Source: Pseudooceanicola nanhaiensis (GTDB lineage Bacteria > Pseudomonadota > Alphaproteobacteria > Rhodobacterales > Rhodobacteraceae). Taken from it: 64,000 nucleotides of DNA. The translations under genes and the position numbers were made by a program. The stretch is taken from the NCBI RefSeq assembly GCF_020171315.1, contig NZ_JAIUZP010000008.1:248001-312000 (forward strand), read 5' to 3'. Each line of letters begins with the position of its first letter. Within the stretch, counting starts at the first letter, position 1. Below, one piece after another: positions 8,668 through 18,301 of the stretch. The notes beneath the pieces were generated by a model, which worked only from the letters and a program-made list of their open reading frames with translations, was not told where the DNA came from and searched no databases.

Positions 8668-10071
8668 TCAATCGACCGGATCGATGTGCCCATAGCGCAC
8701 CAGCATCCCGCCACGCGACAGGCCCGCCGCCATCCCGGCCATCAGGAAGAACGTGATTCCCAGATCCGGCGTGGCCAGCGTCAGCATCCCCGAGACCAGC
8801 ATTGCCAGCCCGCCCGCCTTCAGCCCCTTGATCACCGCATCGCGGCGCGGATCGCCCGTGCGCCGTGACAGCCGCAGCGTCGCGCCAAGGAACAGCGCCC
8901 AAAGCGCCGTGCCGATCACCCCCAGCGAGGCCAGCACCGCCAGCAGCCAGTTCGACGCCCGGACCGAGCCGAGCCCCGCCCCCAGCATGCCGGTGTCGAT
9001 GAAGTTCTCCCAGGCCTGCGCGTTCCAGCTCATCCGCTCCACCCCGGACTGGCTGTCGAGCTTGTCGAAGAGCGTCCGGTCGAGGTAGGCGGTCACCGGT
9101 TCGACCATGTGGTAGGCCGCAAAGATCGCGATGGCGAGGAACCACGCCGCCATGGTGCCGAAGATCAGCGCCGTGGCCGCCCGGCGCGGCACATCGGGCT
9201 TGAGCCCGGCCACCATGTGCCAGAGCGCCAGCGTCATCAGGAAGGCCACGAGCGCCACGTAGGCCGAGGAGGAGGTCGAGCGCAGCAGCACGATCCCGGT
9301 CATGATCAGCGCAAAGCCCGCCCGCTTGGAATGGGTGCCGTTGATCCAGTAGAGCAGCCAGAATCCGAACAGGCCGAGCGAGAAATACCCGAAGGACGAC
9401 GCCTCGGGGAAGCCCCCGACCATGCGCTTGATCCCCATCAGCCGATGCTCGAAGAGCATCGCGTAATTGGCTGATCTCAAAGGCTCCAGCAGGAAAGTCG
9501 TCCCGGTCATGCCGGTCAGGATGTCGAGCCACCCCATGCCCACGTGCACCACCGTCGCGGCCCCCACGGCCTTCAGCGCCAGATCGGCGGAGGGGCGCAT
9601 CCGGAAGAGCACCGCCATCGCATAGAAGGCCATGCCCCCCAGCAGGATGCGGAAGAGCTGTGTCAGGTTGCCATTGGTCGGCCGCAGCGGGACCGAGATG
9701 ATCCCCCCGTCATTGGCCGCACGCGAGAGCGAGAAGACCTCGGTCTGGCCTGCAAACAGACGCGGGAAGAAGAGTGTGGCGACGATGGAATAGACCAGCA
9801 GCAGCAGCAGCCAGAACCCGGGCTGCCACGGCCGCATCGCCCCGGCGATCCGTGCCAGCCCGTAGGGCGTCAGGCACAGCAGCGCAAAGAGCGTCAGCGT
9901 GGCAAGGTCGAGCAGCAGGATCGAGGCCCCGCCCGCCGCCGGCAGGTTGAAGGCCGCAGCCGCCCCCAGCGGTGTCATTGCCCAGAACAGCGCCATGCCC
10001 TTGTAGGGCCCGCGCCAGATCAGCACCCCGCAGACGATCAGGGCAATCAGGGTGCTGGATACGAACTGCAA
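8668..10071 (-). CDS. O-antigen/exopolysaccharide polymerase-like membrane protein (Wzy-like)
   Basis: A 467-residue integral membrane protein with about ten to twelve hydrophobic segments, the largest soluble loop lying after GIKRMVGGFPEASSFGY. This matches the O-antigen ligase/polymerase (Wzy/WaaL) fold. Wzy proteins share little sequence, so the call rests on topology and on its position beside a Wzc-like autokinase, glycosyltransferases and a pyruvyl transferase. The start is a TTG at 10071, with GGAGG five bases upstream. It would join repeat units at the periplasmic face. A ligase role is the main alternative. Confidence 0.75.
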   Translation of the reverse strand: MQFVSSTLIALIVCGVLIWRGPYKGMALFWAMTPLGAAAAFNLPAAGGASILLLDLATLTLFALLCLTPYGLARIAGAMRPWQPGFWLLLLLVYSIVATLFFPRLFAGQTEVFSLSRAANDGGIISVPLRPTNGNLTQLFRILLGGMAFYAMAVLFRMRPSADLALKAVGAATVVHVGMGWLDILTGMTGTTFLLEPLRSANYAMLFEHRLMGIKRMVGGFPEASSFGYFSLGLFGFWLLYWINGTHSKRAGFALIMTGIVLLRSTSSSAYVALVAFLMTLALWHMVAGLKPDVPRRAATALIFGTMAAWFLAIAIFAAYHMVEPVTAYLDRTLFDKLDSQSGVERMSWNAQAWENFIDTGMLGAGLGSVRASNWLLAVLASLGVIGTALWALFLGATLRLSRRTGDPRRDAVIKGLKAGGLAMLVSGMLTLATPDLGITFFLMAGMAAGLSRGGMLVRYGHIDPVD

Positions 10072-10312
10072 TCAAACCTCCGCGCGCGATGGCGCGACCA
10101 TAACGGCGATCCCCCGGGATGGGCAGCGAATTTCTCACCGCCGGGTGTGTGCGCCACCTGCCCCTGTGCCATGCTTGCAGCACCCCCTGTTGCGCGGCAG
10201 TCTCTCAAGGCCGGTCCCGCCGGAGAATCGCCACACCCCACTCACGGGTGCAGGCGAACTCCGGGGCCCGGTTCAGAAGAGGGCCAGACAGCCCATGGGG
10301 AGAACCTGACGC

Positions 10313-12073
10313 ATGATGTTCGGCGAAGAGCGCGTGCTGCTGCCCGATCCGCAGCCCCAGCGCCGCGGACCGGGACCTGTCTCCCGTGCGCTGCGGGGAT
10401 TGGCGCCCTATCGGTGCGCGCAGAGGGCGATGCTTTGCCTGACGATCGGTGCGGCCCTGCCCGCCGCCCTTTCTGCCGAGACCAGCCCGCCGCGTGTCGG
10501 CCCGGACCTCGCCGCCGCCTCCAACTTCGGTCAGGGCTGGCGGCCCGATCTCTATGATGCGGCCATCTCCCTCGGCATCCGGGACTTCCGCGATGCGGTC
10601 TACTGGGACCGAGTGGAACGGGACGGCGTCTACAATTACGCCGCCGAGCGCGACAGCTATCCCCGGCTGATGCCCCACACCGGCGCGCGTATGAGCCTTA
10701 CAGTGAACAACGGCCACCCCGACCACGAGGACGGCCTCACCCCCAGCACACCCGAGGCGATCTCCGCCTTCGCCCGCTTTGCCGCGCGCACGGCCACGCG
10801 CTATCCCGCGATCCGCGCGGTCGAGGTCGGCAACGAGGTGAATTCGACCAATTTCATCGCGGGCCCGATGGCAGACGCCCCGCTGGCGGACCGCCCGGCC
10901 TATTCGCTGGCGCTGCTGAAGGCGACCCATGATGCGGTGAAGGCCTCCCGGCCCGAAGTCGAGATCCTCGGCGGCGGGCTGCATTCCATCCCCACCGCCT
11001 GGCTGGCAGAGCTCTTTGCCCTCGGCGCGGGGGATTACATGGATGCGCTTGCCCTGCATCCCTACGACACCGCGCCCGAGCAACTGGTGCGGCAGGTGGA
11101 CTGGATGCGCCGCATCCCGGGGCTGGAGACGATGCCGCTGCAGATCACCGAGTTCGGCACCACCGATGCGCAGGCCGCGCCGGGGCTGCTGCTGCGCTCG
11201 CACTGCCAGATGGCGCTTGCCGGGGTGACCCGCGCGGCGTGGTATCCGCTGCATCCGCGCGGCGACGGGCTGGAACCGCTGCTGACCGATGCCGCAACCC
11301 CGACCCGCACGGGCCGGGTCTTCCATGTTGCGCAGACCCGGCTCTCGGGCCGCGCGGTGACGGACATCGCCCCCGATCCCTTCACCTATGGCTGTCTTTA
11401 CGAGGGCGGTACGCTGCTGCTCTGGGGCGCCCGGCGCGAGGTGGTCCCGGCCGCCGGCATGCAGCGGCTCGATGCGGAGGGCCACCCGCTGCCCTCCGGC
11501 CCGATCCTGCTGAGCGAGACAGAGCCGCTGATCCTCGTCCCCCGGCCCGGTCAGCCCGCGCCGCGCAGCCTCGCCGCGGCCGCCACGCTGGCCCCGCAGA
11601 CCCGCCTTGCCGACAGTTTCGACCAGTTCGACCTGCGCAACGGCGGCGCCTTCGAGGTGCTGGCGACGAATTGGACCGGCACCCCGCCGCTCTCAGCGCG
11701 CGAGGGCCAGTGGCGCGAGGGCGTGCCCTGGGTGCCCTACCTCGGCCTCGACAGCGACCCGGAGGTGCGGGTGCTCCCCGAAAGCCTCTATCCCGGCGGT
11801 GCCGAGGCGCTGATCTTCCGCCACGTGGCCGCACATGACGGCCCCGCGACGTTGCATATCACCCTGCGCCCGGCAGAGCGCAGCGAGGACGGCGTGACCC
11901 TTGCGGTCACGTTGAACGGCGCGGCTGTGCTGGAAACGCCGGTTCCGGAGGGGCTGGATCAGGCGCTGCCGCTGACGCTCGCCCCCGGCGATGTGCTGGA
12001 AATCGGGATCGGCCCCGGCGCGACGGTGCGCGGCGACGTGACGGCCTATCGCTTCACCCTGACGGCGGGTTGA
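10313..12073 (+). CDS. Secreted clan GH-A glycoside hydrolase-like protein
   Basis: A 586-residue protein. A hydrophobic stretch at about residues 38-55, ending LPAALSAE, looks like a signal peptide behind a long n-region. The next ~300 residues resemble a TIM-barrel glycosidase of the GH5/GH39 kind: VEVGNEVN supplies a likely acid/base (Glu175) and LQITEFGT a likely nucleophile (Glu280), with spacing normal for clan A. The C-terminal part is beta-rich. Its position in the polysaccharide locus suggests trimming or release of the polymer during export. GGGGAG lies ten bases before the start, and ATG 10316 is equally possible. Substrate unknown. Confidence 0.75.
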   Translation: MMFGEERVLLPDPQPQRRGPGPVSRALRGLAPYRCAQRAMLCLTIGAALPAALSAETSPPRVGPDLAAASNFGQGWRPDLYDAAISLGIRDFRDAVYWDRVERDGVYNYAAERDSYPRLMPHTGARMSLTVNNGHPDHEDGLTPSTPEAISAFARFAARTATRYPAIRAVEVGNEVNSTNFIAGPMADAPLADRPAYSLALLKATHDAVKASRPEVEILGGGLHSIPTAWLAELFALGAGDYMDALALHPYDTAPEQLVRQVDWMRRIPGLETMPLQITEFGTTDAQAAPGLLLRSHCQMALAGVTRAAWYPLHPRGDGLEPLLTDAATPTRTGRVFHVAQTRLSGRAVTDIAPDPFTYGCLYEGGTLLLWGARREVVPAAGMQRLDAEGHPLPSGPILLSETEPLILVPRPGQPAPRSLAAAATLAPQTRLADSFDQFDLRNGGAFEVLATNWTGTPPLSAREGQWREGVPWVPYLGLDSDPEVRVLPESLYPGGAEALIFRHVAAHDGPATLHITLRPAERSEDGVTLAVTLNGAAVLETPVPEGLDQALPLTLAPGDVLEIGIGPGATVRGDVTAYRFTLTAG

Positions 12074-12142
12074 TGGGGGGCTGACTGCACCCTGATGGCG
12101 GGCTGAGGCGCGCGCCCTGCCCGCCTGCTCAGACGCGTCTGC

Positions 12143-13300
12143 TTAAACGCAGGCCAGCAGCCGGTCGATCGCCTCCCAGGCCTCGGCCTGAACGCGGGCG
12201 TGGCGGTCGGGGTCGATGCCCCGCGCCATGGCGGCCTCCAGCACCTCGGCCACCGAGGCGCCACCGGCCTCTGCCGCGCCGACGAAGGCCGCCTCCTGCC
12301 CGACGGAGGCAAAGAAGCTCTCCACCTTGCGGTCCCAGCCAAGGCCGACGACCGGCAGGCCATAGGAATGGGCGATGATGCAGGCGTGCAGCCGGTGGGC
12401 CACCACCGCGTCGAAGCCCGCCACCAGATGCGCCAGACCGCCCGGCCGGGTCGGCACCGCGGCCATGGTCAGCGCGCCGGAGGAGACGAGATCCGCCATC
12501 TCCTGCCCCAGCCGCTGCTGGAAGGCCGCGTCTTCCTCGGCCCCGTTGCTGAACAGCGTGACCCGGTGGCCCGCCGCGATCAGCGCCAGCACGAGATCCT
12601 TGTGCAGCGACCCGCCGCCCGCGACCTCGGCATCGGCGTGATAGGCCAGCAGCGCGGGATCGGTGCAGCAGATGCCGATCCCGCCGGGGCGCTGCGCGGG
12701 GGCGCCGTAGCAGGCGGCGGCCAGCAAGCCCGGATCGCGGGTCAGCACCGCCTGCGGCGCGGGATTGCCCGTCTGGCTGCGCCAGGCCTCGATCGAGGGC
12801 GCGTCGCGCAGGCCCACCATGCGCAGGTCCGTGGCCAGCAGGTCGAGGAAAAGCGCGCGGCCTTTCGCGGTCCAGTTCTTCGACACGCCCGCGGCAAAGA
12901 TCGCGGCAGGCACGTCGCCCGCCCGGATCGCCCGCGCGGCGGCAGAGAGCTTGATGCAGAAGTTCAGATCGGCGTCCGAGAGGATCTGCCCGCCGCCCAC
13001 CACGGCAAGGTCCGCGCCCTCCAGCTCCTGCTGCCAGCCTTCCGCGAAGCGCGCGACCATCGGCCCCAGCTTGGCCAGCACGACCCGCTGGCGCAGGGCC
13101 AGCGGCATCAGCCCCAGCACTTTCATCACCAGCTGGCGGTTCTTCACCACCACCTCGTCAAAGCCCTGCCGGCCTGAGATGTCGATTGTCACCACCTCGG
13201 CCCCCGGCGCGCGGGTGGCGATCCCGTGGGCAAGACATTCCGCGATGATCCCGTCGCCGAGGTTGGGGCTGTAGTGCAAACCGAACTGAACGACTTTCAT
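12143..13300 (-). CDS. Polysaccharide pyruvyl transferase family protein
   Basis: A 385-residue protein that opens with VVQFGLHYSPNLGDGIIAEC, the glycine-Asn-Gly-Asp type N terminus of the polysaccharide pyruvyl transferase (CsaB/ExoV/WcaK) family. The C-terminal half contains AHRLHACIIAHSYGLPVVGL, also typical. These enzymes add ketal-linked pyruvate from phosphoenolpyruvate to a sugar and so put negative charge on the polymer. I preferred ATG 13300 to an in-frame start 42 bases upstream because GAGAGGG sits just before it. The gene is divergent from the glycosyltransferase gene at 13459. Confidence 0.85.
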   Translation of the reverse strand: MKVVQFGLHYSPNLGDGIIAECLAHGIATRAPGAEVVTIDISGRQGFDEVVVKNRQLVMKVLGLMPLALRQRVVLAKLGPMVARFAEGWQQELEGADLAVVGGGQILSDADLNFCIKLSAAARAIRAGDVPAAIFAAGVSKNWTAKGRALFLDLLATDLRMVGLRDAPSIEAWRSQTGNPAPQAVLTRDPGLLAAACYGAPAQRPGGIGICCTDPALLAYHADAEVAGGGSLHKDLVLALIAAGHRVTLFSNGAEEDAAFQQRLGQEMADLVSSGALTMAAVPTRPGGLAHLVAGFDAVVAHRLHACIIAHSYGLPVVGLGWDRKVESFFASVGQEAAFVGAAEAGGASVAEVLEAAMARGIDPDRHARVQAEAWEAIDRLLACV

Positions 13301-13458
13301 CTCACCCTCTCGACACAGGCCCTCGCAATAAGGGACCGCCACAGGCTTACCGCAAGGTCACAGATGCTGCCCCGTCTTGCGTCCCCCCCTTGCGGTTCTT
13401 TTGCGAAAGGTTGCAACATCGCCACGCATGGCCCCCGCGCCGCCGCCAAGGACCCCCG

Positions 13459-14757
13459 ATGCCCGACACCACGCTGACCGACGACGCCGAGCGCGCGCCC
13501 CACGCCGCGCAGCCCACGGGATCGCCCGGCGCCCGCCCTCGTATCGTCATCCTGAACGATTCCAGCGTGGCCAAGGGCGGCGCGACCGGGCTCGCCGTCT
13601 GGTCGGCCAAGCTGCTGGATGCGGCGGGCTGCGACGTGACCTATCTTGCGGGCGATGACGGCAACGCGCCCTCGCTGGAGGGCACCGGCGTCACCTGCAT
13701 CGGGCTTGGCGGTGCGCGGCTGATGGAGGCCGGGCGGCTGACGGCGCTGACCAAGGGCCTGCACAACGCCCCGGCGCAGCGGGCACTGGCCGACTACATC
13801 GCCAAGACCGACACGCCCGACACGGTCTATCACCTGCATGGCTGGGCGCAGATCTTCTCTCCTGCCGTCTTCGGTGCCCTGCGCCCCGTGGCGCCGCGCG
13901 TGGTGATCCACGCCCATGACTATTTCCTCGCCTGTCCCAACGGCGCCCATTACGACTACCGCAACATGCGCAACTGCGACCGCATCCAGCTGAGCGGCAG
14001 CTGCCTGCTGGCCAATTGCGACAAGCGCAACGCGATGCAGAAGGGCTGGCGCGTGCTGCGGCAGGTGAACCTGATGCGCCTGCTGGACAAGACCGCGCCG
14101 TGGGGCGCGATCGCGCTGATCCACCCCGGCCTGCGCGAGGTCATGGAACAGGCGGGCTACCCCTCCGATATGCTGCGCGTGGTGCGCAACCCCGCAGCCC
14201 CCCTGACGCCCGAGCGCATCCGGGTGGAGGAGAACGACCAGATCGTCTTCATCGGGCGGCTGACCGAGGAAAAGGGCGTGCCGGAGCTGGCGCAGGTGTG
14301 CGACGCTCATGACCTGCCCCTGACCCTGATCGGCGACGGCCCCCTGCGCGAGAAGATCGCCGCGCGCTATCCGCAGTTCACCATGCCCGGCTGGGTGGCC
14401 CACGACCAGATCGGCCAGCACCTGACCCGGGCGCGGATGCTGGTGATGCCGTCGCGCGCGCCGGAGCCCTTCGGGCTGGTGGCGGCCGAGGCCTCGGCCT
14501 CGGGCCTGCCGGTGGTGATCCCCGACCTCGCGCTTCTGGCCGGAGAGATCGACCGGCGCGGGCTGGGGCTGACCTATCACCGCACAGATGGGTCGATGCT
14601 GGCGGCGGCGCTGAAGAAACTCTCGGCGATGCCGGCCGAGGAGATCCGCGAGATGTCGCTGCGCTGCACCGATCCCGAGAATGCCATCGCCATGACACCC
14701 GAGGCCTGGACGCAGGCGCTGCTCGACCTCTACGGCGTGCTGCTGCGCCGGGGCTGA
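13459..14757 (+). CDS. Glycosyltransferase family 4
   Basis: A 432-residue GT-B glycosyltransferase. After an acidic N-terminal tail, IVILNDSSVAKGGATGLAV forms the first Rossmann strand and glycine loop. The donor-binding half has VFIGRLTEEKG and the EX7E element in APEPFGLVAAEASASG. The insert around YFLACPNGAHYDYRNMRNCD is the cysteine-containing acceptor loop seen in some capsular glycosyltransferases. The start at 13459 is chosen for AAGGA seven bases upstream; an in-frame start at 13390 would add an unlikely basic leader. It completes the exopolysaccharide set, probably adding one sugar to the repeat unit. Confidence 0.88.
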   Translation: MPDTTLTDDAERAPHAAQPTGSPGARPRIVILNDSSVAKGGATGLAVWSAKLLDAAGCDVTYLAGDDGNAPSLEGTGVTCIGLGGARLMEAGRLTALTKGLHNAPAQRALADYIAKTDTPDTVYHLHGWAQIFSPAVFGALRPVAPRVVIHAHDYFLACPNGAHYDYRNMRNCDRIQLSGSCLLANCDKRNAMQKGWRVLRQVNLMRLLDKTAPWGAIALIHPGLREVMEQAGYPSDMLRVVRNPAAPLTPERIRVEENDQIVFIGRLTEEKGVPELAQVCDAHDLPLTLIGDGPLREKIAARYPQFTMPGWVAHDQIGQHLTRARMLVMPSRAPEPFGLVAAEASASGLPVVIPDLALLAGEIDRRGLGLTYHRTDGSMLAAALKKLSAMPAEEIREMSLRCTDPENAIAMTPEAWTQALLDLYGVLLRRG

Positions 14758-14769
14758 CCTGCGCAGGCC

Positions 14770-15645
14770 CTAAGCGCCCGCCGCCTGCGCCTGAGCGAGG
14801 CTGAAAAGCGCCCGCACCAGCTTGCCGCCGCGCCGTTCGCGCAGGCAGACCAGCGCCTCGTCCATCTGGAGGCCCTGCGCGCCCGTGATCTCCAGCGCGT
14901 GCAATCTCTCGTCCGGCGTGAACTCCGCCGCCGAGACGACACCGACCCCCAGACCGGCCGCCACGATCTCCCGCACCGCCTCGCGGCCCTCGGCCACGAC
15001 GGCGGGATCGAGGCTCAACCCAAGCACTGCTGCGGCCTCTTCCAGCTTGCGGCGGGTGCGCGATCCCGGCTCGCGCAGGACCAGAGCTTGTTCCGGCAAC
15101 GCACTCATATGGATGAATTTTTCTGAGGACAGAGGATGGTCTTTCGAGACGAAGGCCACCAGCGGCGCGGAATCCAGCGGCACCCAGTCCAGCGTGCGCA
15201 CCTGCGGGAATTCTCCCAGCACGCCGACGTCGGCCTCATAGCGGTGCAGCCGCTCCACCACCTCGGTCGCATTGCCGACGCGGAGCGAAACCTTCACCCC
15301 CGGATGCTGCGCCCGGAAGCGGGTCAGCAGGCCGGTGACGTGATGCGCGCTGTCCGCCACGATCCGCAACGTCCCTGCCCGCAGCGCGCGGCTTTCCGAC
15401 AGAAGCTCCAGCGCCTGATGCTCGGTCTCGAACAGCCGCCGGGTGATCTCTAGCAACCGTCGGCCCTCCTCGGTCAGAGTGACCTGCTTCTTGCGCCGGT
15501 CGAAGAGCAGGATGTCGTATTCCTCCTCCAGCTTGCGGACCTGATCGGAAATTGCGGGCTGGGTCAGGAAAAGCGCCTCCGCCGCACGGGAAAATCCGCC
15601 GTGCAAGGCCACATGGTGAAAGGCACGAAGCTGGGTATAGCGCAT
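14770..15645 (-). CDS. LysR-family regulator, probably of phnWAY
   Basis: A 291-residue LysR-type regulator. The winged helix-turn-helix covers about residues 1-60 (FSRAAEALFLTQPAISDQVRKLE), and the rest is the periplasmic-binding-like effector domain. It is transcribed divergently from phnW with a 105-base gap holding a good LysR-type inverted repeat, so it most likely activates phnWAY. The inducer by analogy would be 2-aminoethylphosphonate or phosphonoacetaldehyde; this is inference from position. A poor match to phosphate-starvation signals upstream of phnW is consistent with substrate-driven, phosphate-independent control. Confidence 0.88.
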   Translation of the reverse strand: MRYTQLRAFHHVALHGGFSRAAEALFLTQPAISDQVRKLEEEYDILLFDRRKKQVTLTEEGRRLLEITRRLFETEHQALELLSESRALRAGTLRIVADSAHHVTGLLTRFRAQHPGVKVSLRVGNATEVVERLHRYEADVGVLGEFPQVRTLDWVPLDSAPLVAFVSKDHPLSSEKFIHMSALPEQALVLREPGSRTRRKLEEAAAVLGLSLDPAVVAEGREAVREIVAAGLGVGVVSAAEFTPDERLHALEITGAQGLQMDEALVCLRERRGGKLVRALFSLAQAQAAGA

Positions 15646-15657
15646 GTCCCCTCTCTA

Positions 15658-15678
15658 TCCATCAGTTAGACTTATGGA
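15658..15678. promoter_or_regulatory. Candidate LysR operator between the regulator gene and phnW
   Basis: TCCAT and ATGGA flank an 11-base spacer, so the inner T and A form the T-N11-A core of LysR binding sites. It sits in the 105-base divergent region, next to the regulator start and about 70 bases from the phnW start, where an activator site would be expected. No binding data exist. Confidence 0.5.
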
Positions 15679-15750
15679 AAGATACAAAGGAACGATTTTT
15701 CATATGATCAACCCCGTGCCACAAGGGGACAACCCACGACGAGGTGCGCC

Positions 15751-16923
15751 ATGACCAACCTGCCCGATCCCCACGAGGGAGAGCCCTTCCTCCTCACCCC
15801 CGGCCCGCTGACCACGGCCTACGAGGTCAAGCAGGCGATGCTGCGCGACTGGGGCAGCTGGGACGGCGATTTCCGCGCCATGACCGCACGGGTCTGCTCG
15901 GAGCTGGTCACCATGGCCAACGGGGCCGACGAATACGTCTGCGTGCCGATGCAGGGCTCCGGCTCCTTCGGGGTGGAGGCGATGCTGGGCACGCTGGTGC
16001 CGCGCCACGGCAAGGTGCTGGTGCTGGCCAACGGCGCCTACGGCAAGCGCGCGGCCGAGACGCTGGCCTACCTTGGCCGCGACCACGAGGTGATCGACAA
16101 GGGTGATTACCTGCCGCCGCGCGGCGAAGAGGTCCGCGCCGCCCTGAAGGCCGATCCCGCCATTACCCATGTGATCGCGATCCACTGCGAGACCTCCTCG
16201 GGCATCCTGAACCCGCTGGAGGAGATCGCCAAGGTCGTGGCCGAAGAGGACTGCCGCCTGCTGATCGACAGCATGTCGGCCTTCGGTGCCCTGCCGGTGG
16301 ACGTGAAGGCCCTGCGGGCCGAGGCCGTCGTCTCCTCCGCCAACAAATGCATCGAGGGCGTGCCCGGCTTCTCCTTCGTCATCGCCCGGCGCAGCGCGCT
16401 GGAAGAGGCCAAGGGCAACGCCCATTCCCTCGCCCTGGACCTCTATGCGCAGTGGGCCTACCTCGAGAAGACCGGCCAGTGGCGCTATACGCCGCCGACC
16501 CATGTCATGGCCGCCTTCGACAAGGCCCTGACGCTCCATGCCGCGGAGGGCGGCGTGGCGGCCCGGGGCAAGCGCTACCGCGAAAACCGCGATGTCATGG
16601 TCGAGGGCATGCGCGATCTCGGCTTCGAGACGCTGCTGAAGGATGGCTGGCTCTCGCCGATCATCGTCACCTTCTTCTGCCCCGCCGATCCCCGCTTTGC
16701 CTTCAACGCCTTCTACGAGGGGATGAAGGCGCGCGGCTTCATCATCTATCCCGGCAAGCTGACCGTGGTGGAGAGCTTCCGCATCGGTTGCATCGGGCAG
16801 ATGGACGCCGCGATCATGCGCCGCGTGGTCGCCGCCGCCAAGGAGACGCTGGCGGACATGGGCGTCGAAAGCGCCGCCCCGCCAGCCGAGGCCCTTGCCG
16901 AACGCGCCCGCCTCGCGGCCTGA
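15751..16923 (+). CDS. phnW: 2-aminoethylphosphonate--pyruvate transaminase
   Basis: A 390-residue class V PLP aminotransferase converting 2-aminoethylphosphonate and pyruvate to phosphonoacetaldehyde and alanine. Family features: the N-terminal LLTPGPLTTAYEVKQAMLRDWGS..D, the small-residue run MQGSGSFGVEAMLG, the PLP aspartate region LLIDSMSAFGALPVD and the Schiff-base Lys199 in SSANKCIEGVPGF. Length matches characterised PhnW proteins. GAGGTG lies just before ATG 15751. It is the first gene of a three-gene unit with phnA and phnY, so the aldehyde is probably oxidised rather than cleaved by PhnX, which is absent here. Confidence 0.95.
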   Translation: MTNLPDPHEGEPFLLTPGPLTTAYEVKQAMLRDWGSWDGDFRAMTARVCSELVTMANGADEYVCVPMQGSGSFGVEAMLGTLVPRHGKVLVLANGAYGKRAAETLAYLGRDHEVIDKGDYLPPRGEEVRAALKADPAITHVIAIHCETSSGILNPLEEIAKVVAEEDCRLLIDSMSAFGALPVDVKALRAEAVVSSANKCIEGVPGFSFVIARRSALEEAKGNAHSLALDLYAQWAYLEKTGQWRYTPPTHVMAAFDKALTLHAAEGGVAARGKRYRENRDVMVEGMRDLGFETLLKDGWLSPIIVTFFCPADPRFAFNAFYEGMKARGFIIYPGKLTVVESFRIGCIGQMDAAIMRRVVAAAKETLADMGVESAAPPAEALAERARLAA

Positions 16924-17056
16924 GCGCGGAAGACGCCAGCAAGACCCGGGGGCGCGCGTCTCGCAGCGCCCCTTTCGCCTGACACCCGGCCCCTGCGGCC
17001 ACCGCTGACATCCGGCCCAGAGGGCCACCAGACAGACCCGAATGGAAGAGACCCCG

Positions 17057-18301
17057 ATGACCCATCCCATCGCCGTGACCGTGAACGACCGCAGCTATCC
17101 CTGGCCCAAGGTGCCCGCCATCGCCATCTGCCTTGACGGCTGCGAGCCGGAGTACCTCGACGTGGCGATCGCCAAGGGGCTGATGCCGACGCTGGAGCGG
17201 ATGCGCAAGGACGGCACCTCGCGGCTGGCCCATTCGGTGATCCCCTCCTTCACCAACCCCAACAACCTCTCCATCGCCACCGGCCGCCCGCCGGCGGTGC
17301 ATGGCATCTGCGGCAATTACCTCTATGAGCCCGAGACCGGCGAAGAGGTGATGATGAACGACGTGCGCTTCCTGCGCGCGCCCACGATCTTCGGCACCTT
17401 CTACGATGCCGGCGCCCGCGTCGCCGTGGTGACGGCCAAGGACAAGCTGCGCGCCCTGCTCGGCTCGGGCCTGAAGTTCGACGAAGACCGCGCGATCTGC
17501 TTCTCGTCCGAGAAATCCGACACCGCCACCAAGGCAGAGAACGGCATCGACAAGGCCAATGAGTGGCTGGGCCGCGACGTGCCGGAGGTCTATTCGGCAG
17601 AGCTGTCGGAATTCGTCTTCGCCGCGGGCGTCAAGCTGCTGGCCGAGTGGAAGCCGGACGTCATGTACCTGACCACCACCGACTACGTGCAGCACAAGTA
17701 CGCCCCCGATGAGCCCGAGGCACAGGCCTTCTACGAGATGTTCGATGGCTACCTCGCGCAGCTCGACGCCATGGGCGCGGCCATCGTGGTGACGGCGGAT
17801 CACGGCATGAAGCCCAAGCACCTCGCCGATGGCTCCCCCGCCGTGGTCTATGTGCAGGACCTGCTGGACGAATGGCTGGGCGCGGCTGCGGCCCGTGTCA
17901 TCCTGCCGATCACCGATCCTTACGTGGTGCACCACGGCGCGCTCGGCTCCTTCGCCACCGCCTATCTGCCCGAGGGCGCGGACGAGGCCGGGATCATCGC
18001 CAAGCTGGCCGCCACCGACGGGATCATCGAGGTGGTGAACAAGGCCGAGGCGGTGGAACGCTACGAGCTGCCCGCCGACCGGATCGGGGACATCGTCATG
18101 ATCTCGGGCGAGAACATGACGATCGGCACCTCCGCCCACCGCCACGACCTCGCCGCGCTGAAGGAGCCGCTGCGCTCCCACGGCGGGCTGACCGAGCAGG
18201 AAGTGCCCTTCATCTCGAACCGCATCCTCGACCTGCCCGGCGCGCCCACCCTGCGCAACTTCGACGCCTTCTTCTGGGCCACCACGGCAGCGGCGCAATG
18301 A
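17057..18301 (+). CDS. phnA: Phosphonoacetate hydrolase
   Basis: A 414-residue alkaline-phosphatase-superfamily zinc hydrolase that splits the C-P bond of phosphonoacetate to acetate and phosphate. Visible metal-site elements are [11 protein letters not shown], the nucleophile region [17 protein letters not shown] (Thr after SF) and [14 protein letters not shown] 17057 is preferred to the in-frame ATG 17042, because GGAAGAG lies six bases before 17057 and would be buried in the coding region otherwise. The stop codon overlaps the phnY start (ATGA). This PhnA is unrelated to E. coli YjdM, which also once carried the name phnA. Confidence 0.95.
   Translation: MTHPIAVTVNDRSYPWPKVPAIAICLDGCEPEYLDVAIAKGLMPTLERMRKDGTSRLAHSVIPSFTNPNNLSIATGRPPAVHGICGNYLYEPETGEEVMMNDVRFLRAPTIFGTFYDAGARVAVVTAKDKLRALLGSGLKFDEDRAICFSSEKSDTATKAENGIDKANEWLGRDVPEVYSAELSEFVFAAGVKLLAEWKPDVMYLTTTDYVQHKYAPDEPEAQAFYEMFDGYLAQLDAMGAAIVVTADHGMKPKHLADGSPAVVYVQDLLDEWLGAAAARVILPITDPYVVHHGALGSFATAYLPEGADEAGIIAKLAATDGIIEVVNKAEAVERYELPADRIGDIVMISGENMTIGTSAHRHDLAALKEPLRSHGGLTEQEVPFISNRILDLPGAPTLRNFDAFFWATTAAAQ

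Noticed and set aside
17042-17056. Earlier ATG for phnA at 17042
   Set aside because: Lies in front of the GGAAGAG ribosome-binding site that fits ATG 17057.
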